Positions 46,740 to 59,357 are shown, counted from the stretch's first letter. The stretch: DNA of 64,000 nucleotides from Sinonovacula constricta (GCA_007844125.1 CM017563.1:19745976-19809975); one strand, 5' to 3'. Notes: generated by a model from the letters alone, not told the origin. Numbers and translations: made by a program.

Positions 46740-47560
46740 TGACTAAACGAATAATGTGCTCTATTTATAGCATAGTATTATTTTGATTCGAGAGCAACTC
46801 AAGTGTCCGGAGATATATGTTACATACATAGTTTAATGTATGATGCCTTAGTCTTATTACAAGTTTAGCGAATGCAATATGCTCTTTTAATTAGCACAAT
46901 TGTCATGCTAATATATTAAGAGAAACAATAAAGTTAAACATATTTTTCCTTGCTGGGTCAGGGCAAAGAGGACCAAAATATTTAAACCTTGTTTTTTTCA
47001 TTTAAGATTAGAATAGACCGATATACTGTAATAAATGACCATAGTTAATTTAATACATGCTAGAGTTATGAATACAAATTTGTTTAGTATGCACATTGTC
47101 ACTCTGACACAACACCTATCAACTTTTCTGATGTTTACTTGGAAAAAATAAGAAGATCAAAGCTACTCCTGGTAAGAAAATTATCTTTGCATGGGTTCTG
47201 TAAAACCACCAAGTGGAATATTACTGTACATGATTCTTCTTTTAACTCACCTGAGCTTATGCTCAGAATGAGCTATTGTAATCACTATTGTAATATTAAG
47301 TGTGTGATATAGGGTTATAATGGACCTTATTTCTATTATATCATTTCAATGAAAAGTAGTTGTTACTGTGCAAAAGAAAATATGCCAGTTATTATGGCTA
47401 TCTATTAATGCTTCCACTTTGCTGGCCATTGAGAAATAATATGTATCATGTATAAGTAAGAAGCTGAGGAGTTTGGTTGGCTGAGCAATAGAGTTCACGA
47501 TTTGTATCTTGCCCCTCACCACAAAGTGTGAGTTCTACCCTGAACAAACACATTATGTGG
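46740..47560. other. No gene seen
   Basis: AT-rich with only short open frames. Confidence 0.5.
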
Positions 47561-47564
47561 TAAT

Positions 47565-47627
47565 GTGGAATGGTCTTCCACTTGAGTGGAATGGTCTTCC
47601 ACTTGAGTGGAATGGTCTTCCACTTGA
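47565..47627. repeat. 21-bp perfect triplication, palindromic unit
   Basis: Three identical copies of GTGGAATGGTCTTCCACTTG plus A. Each unit is self-complementary (GTGGA...TCCAC) and would fold into a small hairpin. Confidence 0.95.
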
Positions 47628-47828
47628 CATTTGCTCTGCTGGTTGACATTTGACTTTGACTTTTTTCTCCACCTTTAAAAGCAGGATGTCGTATTATGAT
47701 CCTAAATATCTCATTGGGATGTAATTCCTAAACGAACAGATGCAGATATTTTCATCAAGCAAGTTTTTTATGTAGACAGTCTGTCATAATGAGGTAATTA
47801 AATTTGTTCAAGGCAATTTAATTACAAC

Positions 47829-48074
47829 TGTCTTATGTCCTGATGTGTTGTCAGTATGTGGATTCCTTATTGGTGTGTCTTTATGTAGGTGAAATGTGTA
47901 AATGGTTAAAGATTTCCATTTGTCATTTCTAATATGAACGACAAGTAAAGTAGGCACTGTGTTGATTTTTATCCTATTTATAGGTTCAAGATACAAGTGT
48001 GGAAAGTCCTCATTTGTATATGAAAAGTCCTCGGCTGTATGTTTTTCTGCAAGTGTATGTGTGTGTTAACATTT
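47829..48074. repeat. Duplicated block A, intact copy
   Basis: Runs from TCTTATGTCCTGATGTGTTG to CTGCAAGTGTATGTGTG. Its two halves recur at 48,569-48,648 and 48,953-49,125. Confidence 0.85.
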
Positions 48075-48159
48075 TTTATAAAACTCATTCATGATTTCAT
48101 GCGGACATATATTCTGAGCAAATTTAATAAAAATTGGATAAAAACCGTGGCCTCTTGCG

Positions 48160-48564
48160 TGTTTGATTGCGTGTGTGTGTTTAAAGTATTCAACAGTTTT
48201 TGTTGTTGTTTTGAATTGCATTATTAAAGTCTTTTACGGGGAATATTGGGAATATGTGTTTAAACAGGTACATTCAATTTAGATTTATTTATTTTAGTCC
48301 AAGTGTTATATGTACATGTACCTCCCTTTGAGAAGAGGCTTGGCTGATTTTACAGATCATCTTCTTAGTGTCAGCGTTACACTCTAGCTATGAGACGGAT
48401 TTATCCAAACAGCTTAGAAAGGTCGAGCTATCGGCTTGAAAGCTAATTTTCTTAGCTGACCAGTGCGGTCCGTCATCCACCTTGGACTCGCTAAGCTTGC
48501 GCGTCTTAGAAAAAAACAAAATCTAAATGTGAATGTTGTGGCAGTTTGCAAAGGAATTACCAGT
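48160..48564. repeat. ~400-bp dispersed repeat, copy 2
   Basis: Near-identical to 27,150-27,559 (for example GAGAAGAGGCTTGGCTGATT, TCATCCACCTTGGACTCGCT). Sits between the two copies of block A. Confidence 0.85.
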
Positions 48565-48568
48565 TTTA

Positions 48569-49125
48569 TGTCTTATGTCCTGATGTGTTGTCAGTATGTG
48601 GATTCCTTATTGGTGTGTCTTTATGTAGGTGAAATGTGTAAATGGTTAGTATATTCATCATTTGATTTCATTTGTTCAAGATGTTACCATGACTTTGTAT
48701 TTTGTTAGAAGATCAAAGATATAGAAGGCGCTCTGTTAATGTCTCTGTTGATTTTTTTACTATTAACAAATTATCAATTTCAAGAGAAAATATCAAAAGT
48801 CCTCCTTTGTATATAAAATGTCACCACTTGAGTGTGTGTTCTAATGTCCTAAAGTTTTATCAAATGTTTTTGTAAAAAGTTCTTAAGTCATTTGCTGAGT
48901 TTTTTGTAGGTCTTTATGTAAGTAAGTATTAAGTTTCTAAGTACTAAAACAGTAAAGATTTTCATTTGTCATTTCTAATATGAACGACAAGTAAAGTAGG
49001 CACTGTGTTATTTTTCTCCTATTTATAGGTTCAAGATATAAGTGTGGAAAGTCCTCATTTGTATATGAAAAGTCCTCGGCTGTATGTTTTTTCTGCAAGT
49101 GTGTGTGTGTGTGTGTTAACATTTA
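48569..49125. repeat. Duplicated block A, copy split by 304 bp
   Basis: 48,569-48,648 matches 47,829-47,908 and 48,953-49,125 matches 47,907-48,074. The intervening 48,649-48,952 has no counterpart in the intact copy; either it was inserted here or deleted there, at a TTA/TA junction. Confidence 0.8.
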
Positions 49126-49767
49126 CCACTAAATACAAATGCAAATCACACATTTCCCTAAATTGGTATTATTTGATGATGACTCACACATTTCTGTGTT
49201 CTCTTAGGAATCTGGTGTTACTGACTTGTAACTCATTAAACTTTCACTGTGTTGACTGGAGTAAGGCTGTGGCATGGACTTTCATGTTTGGAGGTTGTAA
49301 AGGTGACCTACATTGAGTGATTGTTTGTTCACAGGCTTTAACGTGTCATAAAACATACTGTTATTGTTCATTGAATTATTTGCTGGAAAATTTCCATTTA
49401 GGATAAAATGCACACACCTTTTGCATTCTCAAATGAATCGTTCGATCTTTTGTCGCAGTTTGGGCGAGAACTTTCATGTGGTGAGGTTTACAGCTAACCT
49501 GCCTTAAAATGATAAAATAGCATATTTTATAAAGAATGTTAATGAATCTAAATTAATTGACAGAATAAATTGAAAAGCATAAGATTATTGAAAACCAATA
49601 TGAATTCTATCAAAATTGTATGTATGGCAGACTTTTAACTTTACATCTAGACAGGAGAAAAATATTCTGAAATGTAAGGAGAACATGTATGTCACTTGTC
49701 ATGTTGTTACAACAAAAGTCAGATGTATTTGAAAATGAATATAAACTAATACATGTTGCCTGCACAA
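49126..49767. other. No gene; SINE-like fragment at 49.45 kb
   Basis: 49,450-49,505 (GAGAACTTTCATGTGGTGAG) is related to the repeat at 957-1,150. The remainder is AT-rich. Confidence 0.4.
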
Positions 49768-50035
49768 TACCTTAAAACATCCATGGCGAGAGCCTCGTGA
49801 TTGTTTTATTGTCTTGGCTAAGACTTTTTAGTGCCTTCTGCAGGTAAATGATTGCAATATGAATTGTTAAAACATATTCTTATTCATTACTCTATGTAAC
49901 TAATTCCATTTTTATTCTCCTATATTCATATGTTGGCATTTATTTCTTAAGACAGGGTAATACATTAAAACATTCATGGCAAGAGCCTCGCGTATGTTAT
50001 CTTGTTTTGGCTAAGACCTTTTTGTGCCTGCTGAA
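49768..50035. repeat. Two-copy tandem duplication (~187 bp apart)
   Basis: CCATGGCGAGAGCCTCG with TTGGCTAAGACTTTTTAGTG recurs as TCATGGCAAGAGCCTCG with TTGGCTAAGACCTTTTTGTG. Confidence 0.75.
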
Positions 50036-50094
50036 CGTCCCAAATGACGAATACGAGAAGGTAGCATATGTATGAATGGAATCTTTGGAAGAGT

Positions 50095-50300
50095 TCATCA
50101 TTGGGTCACTTTGGTTAATAAAGTAGGTCACTAGGTCAAATCTAAGAAAACCTTGTTTACATGCTAAAGGTCACATAAATGGCCCAGTCTTTACCAAACT
50201 TGTTCAGAATGTTTGTCTGTATGAAGTCCTAAATAAGTTCGTAACTGGGTCACGTGAGGTCAAAAAGTAGGACACTAGGACAAATCTTAGAAAAACTTAA
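50095..50300. repeat. Bivalve-type dispersed repeat (AGGTCACTAGGTCAAAT)
   Basis: TAGGTCACTAGGTCAAATCT and TAGGACACTAGGACAAATCT are about 125 bp apart with GGCCCAGTCTTTACCAAACT and TTGTTCAGAATGTTTGTCTG between. I recall very similar sequence as a common repeat of bivalve genomes; no search was possible. Confidence 0.6.
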
Positions 50301-51285
50301 GGTATTAGGTATATGGGCATTATGCAGAGTAAAATGTACAAGTGTTTTAAAATTAAAAACACTAAAGGTCAGCACAACCTAAGCAATACCAATCAGTACA
50401 GAATCAACTCTAATAACTGTGAGCCCTGATTTCGATCTCCCCAATGTACCAGAACCATTCATATATATTATCTATCAAAGTCATGGTAATAGTATAGCTT
50501 CCTTTCTAAGGGCAAGCAAATATAAGAGTAGTTCCATGACTAGTTGACCCAGCGTCGTGATAATGAATATGGTGTGGTATTGTGCCAGGAGTTCACGGCT
50601 AGCTATACATAGTGAAGGGAGCACAATATCTCTTTCAGATGGACACTGTTTTCAGATAACAAAAATATTGTTGGTGGTATGATACATCCAATAAATAAAA
50701 ATAGGACAATCGGGAAGAAATACTAGTATTTTAAAGCATGCTCTAATAAAAGCAAGTCACCAGATGTGAAAATACATTGTTCATTTTTGTTATGTCCCCA
50801 GATAGGCAACATGTAGCAGTATGTCTGCCTGTCTTCGCATATGTACCGTTTTGTCTTTATAAGTTTTTGACTGGCATATATCCCAGAGTCCAGCATCTGT
50901 TTGGAGATCATGACTCATTTCTACAGCTTCCTTATTTTAACTTATTATTTTAGGCAAATATATTATATATGCCTACCTGTCTGTACTTGTGGGTAAGAAA
51001 AACAATCTATGTTGTCTACATATCAACAGTCTACACACACATAATGCAGCTATTTACTACCTCTAGGTTACAGATAGCTTTTGAATCTACATTTGCTTTT
51101 CTGTCTTTTCATTCACAGTGAACCATCTGTTTACTTCGTAAGTCCATTTTAAACAGTTTACCATTATAGTTAAATGTTACATATAATGAATTAAAAGTAT
51201 AAAATTGTAGTATAAAATTCAATTTAAAAAGACGAAACAATAAAAACGTCTTTGATGTCACCTAAGCATAATATTCTCTTTTTGT
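50301..51285. other. No gene recognised
   Basis: AT-rich, no convincing exon. CATTCACAG at 51,118 and GTAAGTCC at 51,138 could bracket a 19-bp microexon but this opens with TGA in the frame required by the next exon. Confidence 0.45.
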
Positions 51286-51291
51286 TTGCAG

Positions 51292-51371
51292 ACATGTATG
51301 ACAAGATTCTGTGCGCTGTAAATAACAATGGGAACCACTGGGTGCTTATTTCTTTTGAATTGGACAATTAG
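51292..51371 (+). pseudogene. Orphan Ulp1/C48 protease-like exon
   Basis: A pyrimidine-rich acceptor (CTTTTTGTTTGCAG) opens a short frame MYDKILCAVNNNGNHWVLIS, ending FELDN-stop. The D-x-I...V-N-x-x-G-x-H-W-V-L pattern is the segment around the catalytic His of Ulp1/SENP-type cysteine proteases, enzymes that cleave ubiquitin-like proteins. Ulp1 domains are also frequent cargo of invertebrate transposons. No Asp/Gln/Cys catalytic segments were found nearby, so this is a fragment: terminal exon of an unseen gene or a decayed transposon piece. Confidence 0.5.
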
Positions 51372-51744
51372 AGTTCAAAAATATGTTTCATAAAAGTTAA
51401 TGTATGTGTTGGAATTGTCTACAATTATTATAATTTTATATATTTTTTATATATTTATATATCTGTCTTTTTCTAAAAGGGAAACTACACTCCAACTTAA
51501 TAATTAATAATCGATACTTGTTTATGAATATTCATATTGTTACTGTAAATCCATCTTGACCTTTTTTGCATTTGTATTTGTAAATGCTCATTTCACAATT
51601 TTCTCTCTTTGAAAGAATATCTGTTTACTTATTGACGCTATGTTATGATGTTATGGCAATGAACTGTATGTTTATGCCAATAAATAAATTGAATTGAAAA
51701 TTACAAGCGCTGGAAACTTGAATTAAATGTACCCAAATCCAATT
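51372..51744. other. No gene seen
   Basis: AT-rich 3' flank of the protease-like exon; AATAAATAAATTGAATTG near 51,680 could serve as a polyadenylation signal region but this is unsupported. Confidence 0.35.
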
Positions 51745-52765
51745 GCATTGTGCTGGCAAGCAGGCAGTGTGGATGAAGTTGAGGTGGCAAGCAGGCGATG
51801 AGTAGGAGGAAGTTGAGGTGGCAAGCAGGCTTTAAGGAAGAAGTTGAGGTGGCAAGCAGGCGATGAGTAGGAGGAAGTTGAAGTGGCAAGCAGGCATTTA
51901 GGAGGAGGATGTTGAGGCGGCAAGAAGGCAGTGGGGTTGAGTAAGTTGTGGCGGCAAGCAGGCGATGAGTAGGGGGAAGTTGAGGTGGCAAGCAGGCATT
52001 TAGGAGGAGGATGTTGAGGCGGCAAGCAGGCATTTAGGAGGAGGATGTTGAGGTGGCAAGCAGGCAATGAGTAGGAGGAAGTTGAGGTGGCAAGCAGGCG
52101 ATGAGTAGGAGGAAGTTGAGGTGGCAAGCAGGCGATGAGTAGGAGGAAGTTGAGGTGGCAAGCAGGCGATGAGTAGGAGGAAGTTTAGGTGGCAAGCAGG
52201 CATTTAGGAGGAGGATGTTGAGGCGGCAAGCAGGCAGTGAGGATGAGTAAGTTGTGGCGGCAAGCAGTCAGTTAGGATTAGGATGTTGAAGTGGCATGCA
52301 TGCAGTGGGGATGAGGACTTTGAGGTGGCAAGCAGGCAGTGAGGATGAGGAAGTTGAGGTGGAAAGCATGCAATTAGGAGAAAGTTAAAGCGGAAAGCAG
52401 GCTTTCAGGAAAAAGTTGAAATGGCAAGCAGTCGATGAGTAGGAAGAAGTTGAGGTGACAAGCAGGAAATGAGAAGGAAGTTGAGTTGGCAAGCAAGCGA
52501 CGAGGAGGACGTTGAAGTGGCAAGTAGGCGATGAGGAGGAAGTTGAGGTGCCAAGCAGGCGATGAGTAGGAAGTTGAGGTGCCAAGAAGGCAATGTGGAG
52601 GAGGAAGTTGGGGTGCCAAGCAGGCGATGAGGAGGAGGGAGGTAAGGTGGCAAGCAGGCGATAAGAATGAATTTGAGGTGGCAAGCAGGCGACGAGGAGG
52701 AAGTTGAGGTGGCAAGCAGACGATAATGAGGAGGAAGTTGGGGGCAACAAGCATGTGATTAGGAA
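51745..52765. repeat. 34-bp minisatellite, array 2
   Basis: About 30 units of GGCAAGCAGGCGATGAGTAG plus GAGGAAGTTGAGGT; central units around 52,040-52,200 are almost identical. Edges are degenerate. Same family as 22,365-22,840 in the same orientation. Minus-strand Pro/Leu-rich open frames are artefacts. Confidence 0.95.
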
Positions 52766-53034
52766 GATAAGGGGCACGTTCTTCGCTCCGGCCGAGAGGA
52801 TGTCCATAACTTTCAAGAACACACTATTTCCATTCAACCTCTCCAAGCACAAAGACAGTGGTATCTTTTTAATGATGTTACGCCATTGTTTGGTTAGCAG
52901 GCATGCCGCCCACATCCTACAGTGCCTAATCTATAGGACATAATCACTGTTTGGCAAGGAAGTTTACATGTCTATTCATATTTGAAAAAGAAAACCTTTT
53001 TGTAAAATATTGTTATCCTACTACTTTGCATGCG
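52766..53034. other. No gene seen
   Basis: Short spacer between the minisatellite and the foldback element. Confidence 0.45.
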
Positions 53035-53125
53035 GTTTTCTATTCAGACGTTTCTATAGAGAATAGAAGCCGGAACGAGCGCAGCGAGTGCAGGATTCTT
53101 TTTTTTATGGAAACGTCTTAATAGA
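53035..53125. mobile_element. Short foldback (MITE-like) element
   Basis: CTATTCAGACGTTTCTATAG on the left is the imperfect inverse of TATGGAAACGTCTTAATAG on the right, with AGAATAG-AGCCGGAACGAG and CGCAGCGAGTGCAGGATTCT inside. About 90 bp in all; compatible with a tiny MITE or the tip of a foldback element. Confidence 0.55.
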
Positions 53126-54580
53126 ATCTATAAAACTTAGAAGTCCCCTCCTCACTTCTACGTGTTCTACCAAAATGACATGTAATCCGCCCCATAAAAC
53201 TGTCAATCAAACTGTCAATCGTCTTGATGTGTTCAAACTTGTCGTCACAACGGGAGGTTTCAAGGCAGAATGCGTGGTTTGTTGCATATTCGCAGTTGAA
53301 AATAAAACCATTTAGAAAAATAGATTGATTTATTTTGTTCATTGTAAAATTGAAAATAAAAAGGAGTTATATCGAAATAAATCGATGAGAAATTTGAATT
53401 TCCATAGCTTCTGATTGGCTACAAATGTAGGGCGACTTACAGATAAAAATTAAAGCCATACAGCCACTTACCTAAGGTGTAGTGGCTTGATGTCAGTTTT
53501 TTTCTTTAAGTGATCTCCGCGCCAGTGCATGTTTATTTTTACTATTAGGACACTTATGTGTTATCTCTCGCGTGGCAATCAATAGTGTGTTTTATCCTGA
53601 AACTTATTTATGTTAAATAATTAATTAATTGCAAAAAATTCACTCTTATTAATGAGAAGCACAACCCCCGTTAGAAAAGCTGCTACAAGATATGTAAGAG
53701 AACATTGATGCAAAGCATCAAAGGACGCAGTCAAGGTCCTGTTAAACAATGGGCCATTTTGCTTAACAATATACCGACCAAGAAACAGCAAAACCTGATT
53801 ATTTCAAGACTGACAATGCCGTTAAATTGTAAGACTTAAAGTTATACGCAGTAACGGATTGTTTTTGGACGCGTGGGAAAAGGTCCGAATTATAACAACA
53901 GAACAGACCTTGACATTTGACTTGTACATAGTACATCGTCGTAACAAATGCAATTTAAATTAAATAAAGTATAATGTAGATAATTTATTGAATACAAAAG
54001 GCTATCTGGCCCAACAGTACAGAATGATCTCATTGATAATAAATAGATAACATCAGTTCAAGGGCCATATATCTATTCAATTTTCAACATGTATTTTTAA
54101 GAAAATATTGCTCCAAAATTAGCAGTTGGGTAACTTACTGTACAAGACATACCATTCTAAATGTTTGACATGTAATGTAGACTGAGGGTACCAACTCTTA
54201 GTCAAATTGTCAGAAATTTCCAAAAAAGTGTACATATGTTCAGACAATTCTAGTTCCAAAGTTTTAACTATTTTGTAACTAAAACAGCAAGTAGTGTATT
54301 AATAGACAAATTACATTATGTTTAATATCGTTTAAACAAGGTTTGAATAAACATTAACCAAAACTGAAACAATTTTATGAGCATATAGTCAAGTAAATTC
54401 GGTACGTGGTTTTAATTTATGCAAAAATAACTAGAATCTCGGAATCTATCGTGATTGGGAGATCGGGACAGTTAGTGTGATAATATTGACAAGCGGGTGG
54501 AGAGCAGGGGTATTAACTGTTACACATTTATTGTGTGATCACAATTGACGACTGACATATGCTGACCATTAATTAGGAGT
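53126..54580. other. No gene recognised
   Basis: AT-rich with short overlapping frames on both strands at 53,090-53,340 that show no domain. Confidence 0.45.
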
Positions 54581-55884
54581 CAGAACAGAACAGAACATTC
54601 CTTTATTTCATCCCAGGTACAATTGGTACAAAATGTGGTAATGTACTCTAGTACAGGTTTACAAAATACAATTTTCCGGCTTCTACAAGAAGGTATCATT
54701 TTTCATAAATTAGTTATAGTGTAAGGATATTTTGCCAAAGGGTGGAAGGTTGGGGGAACACACAACATAATGAAATGCTGGCGCAAAATTATTGATTCGT
54801 TTCATTGCGAAAGGGAGGTAGAAAACTAAAGAAGAAGTTGAAAGGGCGCGATAGTTCGGAAGTTAGTGGCGAACTAGAGTGTTCAAGTAAAGAGATAAGT
54901 CGACAGATATACAATAGTTTGCAAAGTAAACAAACAATTTTACAATTAAATAACAGTGTGTTCGTCATGTAGCCAAGAAGACAAATGAAAACGTATAATA
55001 CAAAAGTATTTTGGTATCACGCGCTAATACACATACACACGTATTTACATGCATCACACAACACGCTCGTACAAGCACACACTCACACTCAAACACGCCC
55101 ACATACACCCCACAGTGCTGCATGTGTAAAGTTATCAGATATAAACTTTCAGTGCGCTTTGCAGATGCTTATTTGTAGGGGAAAAATTAATAAGAGTGCA
55201 CAACAATAGAAACCATGTAATATGAATGTTGTACTGTAATTAGTTAAAATGTTCAATTAAAGATGAAGAAGCAATACATTACAACAACATTCGTAATATG
55301 TGTTATCAAAAGTTCTAAATGCTTTTATAAAAAGAAGGGACAATTATCAGATTTTTTTTCTAGTTACAATGTTAAAATGTGGACTTAGCCAGTTGATTAT
55401 GAAATGATGTAAGTATTATGATTCTTTCTGAAATACCGGTATCTATTTTATCGATACTTACTAGAGTTACTTTAACAGTTACTTCTGTAGGAGTAGTCTA
55501 AAAATAACCATTTATGTTTAAGGAATTGAAGTTTATGTTATCTTACTAATACAAAAAGCAAACAGTTCGTCTTTTCTGACGCTAACAATTAACAAGAACT
55601 GGTAAAATGTACATGTAAAGAAGACAGATTCGCAACAAATGAGTTAAGTAATACATGACACGGACCAATTAAAAGATATGGGAATAACTCAAAAGATGAT
55701 TTGAAGTAAGACGTCGACAATTTAATAAATCAGAGGATAAATTGCCATATATATTTTAACACAGAACTGGAATACAAAGAGGCAACTTAGGCGGTATAAA
55801 TTTGTAAATGTATTTTCATCTTTAATCCTGGAAAGGGACAGACGTGTTATTTATATGAAAAGAAAAAAGTTCAGTGCTAGTTAA

Positions 55885-58800
55885 GCCTTGCAGGAATTCA
55901 TTATCTTGGACAAAAAGTGCAAACAGTTTTAAGAATTTCCAGACGGGCCAATGAGAGTAAATAACTCAAAGGCGAATTTCGGTTGATAAATGGGATTTTT
56001 TTCAAAAGAGAAGCTCTGCATTGAAAAATGGACATTCTGAAAGATAGTGAGACTGTGCCGACGGCTTCAGTCTGGAAGAGATTTCAAACTCGGTCTCGAA
56101 AGGGATGCCTGTGTAAAGGCCAGTCTCAACATGTAAGGAGTGATTTGCTGTTCTGTATCTAAATAATGTGATTTGTTCTTTTTTAAAATGTGCAAATAAT
56201 TCTTATAGTTATGCTCGTTTTTAAGTTTAGGCAGGTAAGCCTTTTGTTAGACTGACTTAACTCAAAATGCCAAGTCTGCTTAAATTGATCAGTGAGCATC
56301 TGTTTAACGTGTTATTATATATTAATAAGTGAAATGTTGTACTGATTTTCCCAAATGTCTGGTCGGCCAACTGTTCTAAGAACAGTCTTAATTTTACTCA
56401 ACCATTTAGAATAACTGTTTTTATTGACCATAAACTTATCAATTAATGATGATATTTCCGTTTGTTTGTCCAGAAACTGGTCATGCGTGTGTGCACAAAT
56501 ACTGATAAAGGGTATCTGCCCAGTTGTCCACGAAGAAGAGTTGTGGGAGTTGCCTTTTTGACCTTTGTAATATGTTTTAAGAAGTAACAATTTATTTTGT
56601 CTATAAGTTTTAGTTCCTCGAAGCCAAATGTCTCAGAACCATAAAGAAGAATTGGAGAGATGGTATGGTCGAATAGCTTTAATATTAAATCAATCGGTAA
56701 GTCTAAATTTTGTATTTTTGAATACAGTACATGGAGTTCATGCGTTGTTAGCTTGTTCGCAAACGGGCTTTCTAGCTTTGCTGAAGGATCGGTTGCAAGA
56801 AGAAGTTACACCTAAATAGTGATATTGGTTTACGATTTCAATATTTTTGCCATTTATAGTAAAGGAAAGATTACGTGTACGACTGTTACCGAAAGCAATG
56901 ATTTTTGTTATCTTAAGTTGCCAATTGTTACAATAAACTTCGAATGAATCAAAGCTTTTTTGTAAGTCTACAGGAGAGTCGAATAAGATAATGGTATCGT
57001 CAGCGTATAGCAGGATAAGGAGTTTAAGCCAATATTCAGGATTAGAAAGTTCTACACCAGACGAACCATTATCACTTCAATGAATTTGAATACCGTTTAT
57101 AAAAAGGGAGAACAAAAATGGGGATAAATTCTTGCCCTGTCTGACGCCAATTTCGCTTACAAAAAAGTCTAAGAATTCGCCGTTTTAAGAAACACAGGAC
57201 TTAATATTTTGATACATACTTTTATCACATTGAAAACTTTTCCATTGATGCAGTGATCTAGAAGTTTGTGTCATAGACCAGCTCTCCATACGGTATCAAA
57301 TGCTTGGAATATGTCAATATAGGGACAAAATAACTTTTTCTTTTGTCGTTTAAGAATTCCTATTAGAGCATGAAGGGTAAGAATATGGTCTGAGCAGGAG
57401 TATTGTTTTCTGAAACCAGGTTGATTTTCATTTGATACGTTATTGCTATCTACAAAAAGAGAATAAGTCTGAAATTAAGAACGGATGGGAATAATTTTCC
57501 AAGGCAACTTAATAGAGTAATTGGTCTGTAATCAGATCCTTCCGTCAGACTTCCTTTGTTTTTATAGTTCATAATGATTGCACCCTTTAACCATGATGAT
57601 GGAATGTCCCCGGTATTTAGGACAGCATTGAACAATGCGGTATATGCAGGTTCAAATTTATTTTGTGAGGCTTTTATGTACTCCTTTAATATATTGTTAA
57701 ATGGGCTAAGTTTTATTTTTCGTTTTTAAGACTTTTTACACATTTTTGTATTTCTTCCGTTGTAATCGGACTATTTAAAGAAATCATTGGAATCAATTGT
57801 TTAAGGCTATTTATAATTTTCCAGTACTTTTTTGGATTACTTTTATTTAATATTTAATTAATAAGGTTTGTTTGTTGTCTTTTTCTTTCATTTAGTTAAT
57901 AGTTTTCTTATACGATTTACTAACTTTTCGAAGGTTTAGTTCATTTTCAAATGATGTTTTTTCCTTAAATCTCGTTCTTGCTCTATTATATTGTGTTATT
58001 CTTTTGCAACAATTCGGTCCAAACCATGGTATCGTTTTGTCTCTTATGAAAGGTCTTAGTTTTGTTAGATGTAAATTTTGTAGATGATGCATTACTGAAA
58101 AGAAGTGATATTTCTTCTGTTGTGCGTTCAATTTTAGTAGGGTTTTCATTGGCTTTCAAGTTAGCGATTATACTATTTGATGTTTGGCTAGTGATGTTTT
58201 GTGTAAATTGTTCACATAGGGAGCTATTCCACAAAGGCCTTATAAATAACTTCGAGGTTTTTTCATGTTCAGGAGCACTTGGTATTTCAATATTTAAATG
58301 AACTGAGTTATGACCTTCTGACATTAACTGATCTGTATGGAAAATTTCAAAGTCTTTAATTAAATAGAAACATTCTGCTTTGGCTAGAGTATAGTCAATT
58401 ACCGACGTGCCTCTGAATGTGAAATGTCCATTGTCCCTGTCCTTAAACATTCTACCATTGACATTGAAAATATTATTGTTTCTACATATGTTTATGAGTC
58501 TCATGTCATTAGCGTTAGTTCTAGTGAATAAAGATTGTCTTTGCAAAGGAATAGATAGGTTTTCAAGACTAAGATGTTTATCAAAATGGACTAACAATTC
58601 ATCGCTGACATCGAAAACTTCACCTAAAGGGGTGGGGGTCAAATGGTACAGAATCTTGTAATTTGGCGGTTCTCCCATTTGTGTCTCCAAGAATAAACAC
58701 CAGATCATATATATTGCATTTCTGAGAAATATCATTTTCAAGTTCTGGAGCTCTTCGGTCAAGATTCACTTTCTACTGATGAGCTGAATTTTTGGCTGAC

Positions 58801-59045
58801 ATAAATACCGATGCCCCCACCCCAACACCCCCCACCCCCACCCCGATTTTCTACGGTACGAATGATTCCGATGCTTGTGATATAAAGAATAACCAGGAAT
58901 ATCGGCTGTATTGTATTGGTCAAGGAGAGTCTCAGACAAACAGATGATATTGAAGTACTTTAAGTAATCGTCAAAATCAACAAAATCGGGGTAATCTAGT
59001 TTTCGCTTTAAACCACTAATGTTGAGTGCATACAGTTTTAATGTT
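55885..59045 (-). pseudogene. LINE-3 ORF2 (APE endonuclease + RT), broken
   Basis: Minus-strand pieces in order: LKLYALNISGLKRKL and FNIICLSETLLDQ (endonuclease start, catalytic Glu), a long open piece at 58,762-57,986 with GHFTFRGTSVIDYTLA, then NTGDIPSSWLKGAI and YRPITLLSCLGKLF (about 57,600-57,480). Next are NQPGFRKQYS and YIDIFQAFDTVW (about 57,400-57,300), VRQGKNLSPFLFSLFINGI, and YADDTIILF (about 57,008-56,980). The thumb has LLYGSETFGF and GQLGRYPLSVF; the C-terminal Cys/His region is degraded (SHYLSECPFF near 56,030). Multiple stops and shifts. No AUG precedes the endonuclease start; the local sequence there is A-rich (TTTAAAAAACAAC). Confidence 0.8.
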
Positions 59046-59357
59046 GTTGTTGTTGTTTTTTAAATTTCAAGTGACAATTTGTGCTAGACGAATCCTAGTG
59101 GGATTCAGCTGGTTGACGTGAAGGGTGAGGACCGACCGGATGATCAGAAGAGGAATTAGCATCTCATGGACGTCAAAAGGCTGAATCCGCCTTGAAGCGT
59201 TTGGCTTGTGTTCGTATCGCCGACAAGGAGGTTGACTGCGTATGACACGTGGATTGCAGGGAGAGCTTGATTTTCGTCGGGAATGGTCGTGCGGAGTGTC
59301 AGACTGGGAGATGGTACAGGTCGTTCCGCTAATGTTAATCTGAGTGACAGCTTAGCG

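Noticed and set aside
51119..51137. 19-bp microexon between CATTCACAG and GTAAGTCC
   Set aside because: In the frame needed to join the Ulp1-like exon it begins with TGA.
51701..52915. Leu/Pro/Ser-rich open frames on the minus strand in the 34-bp arrays (also at 22.3-22.7 kb)
   Set aside because: Three overlapping frames are open at once and all follow the minisatellite period; not proteins.
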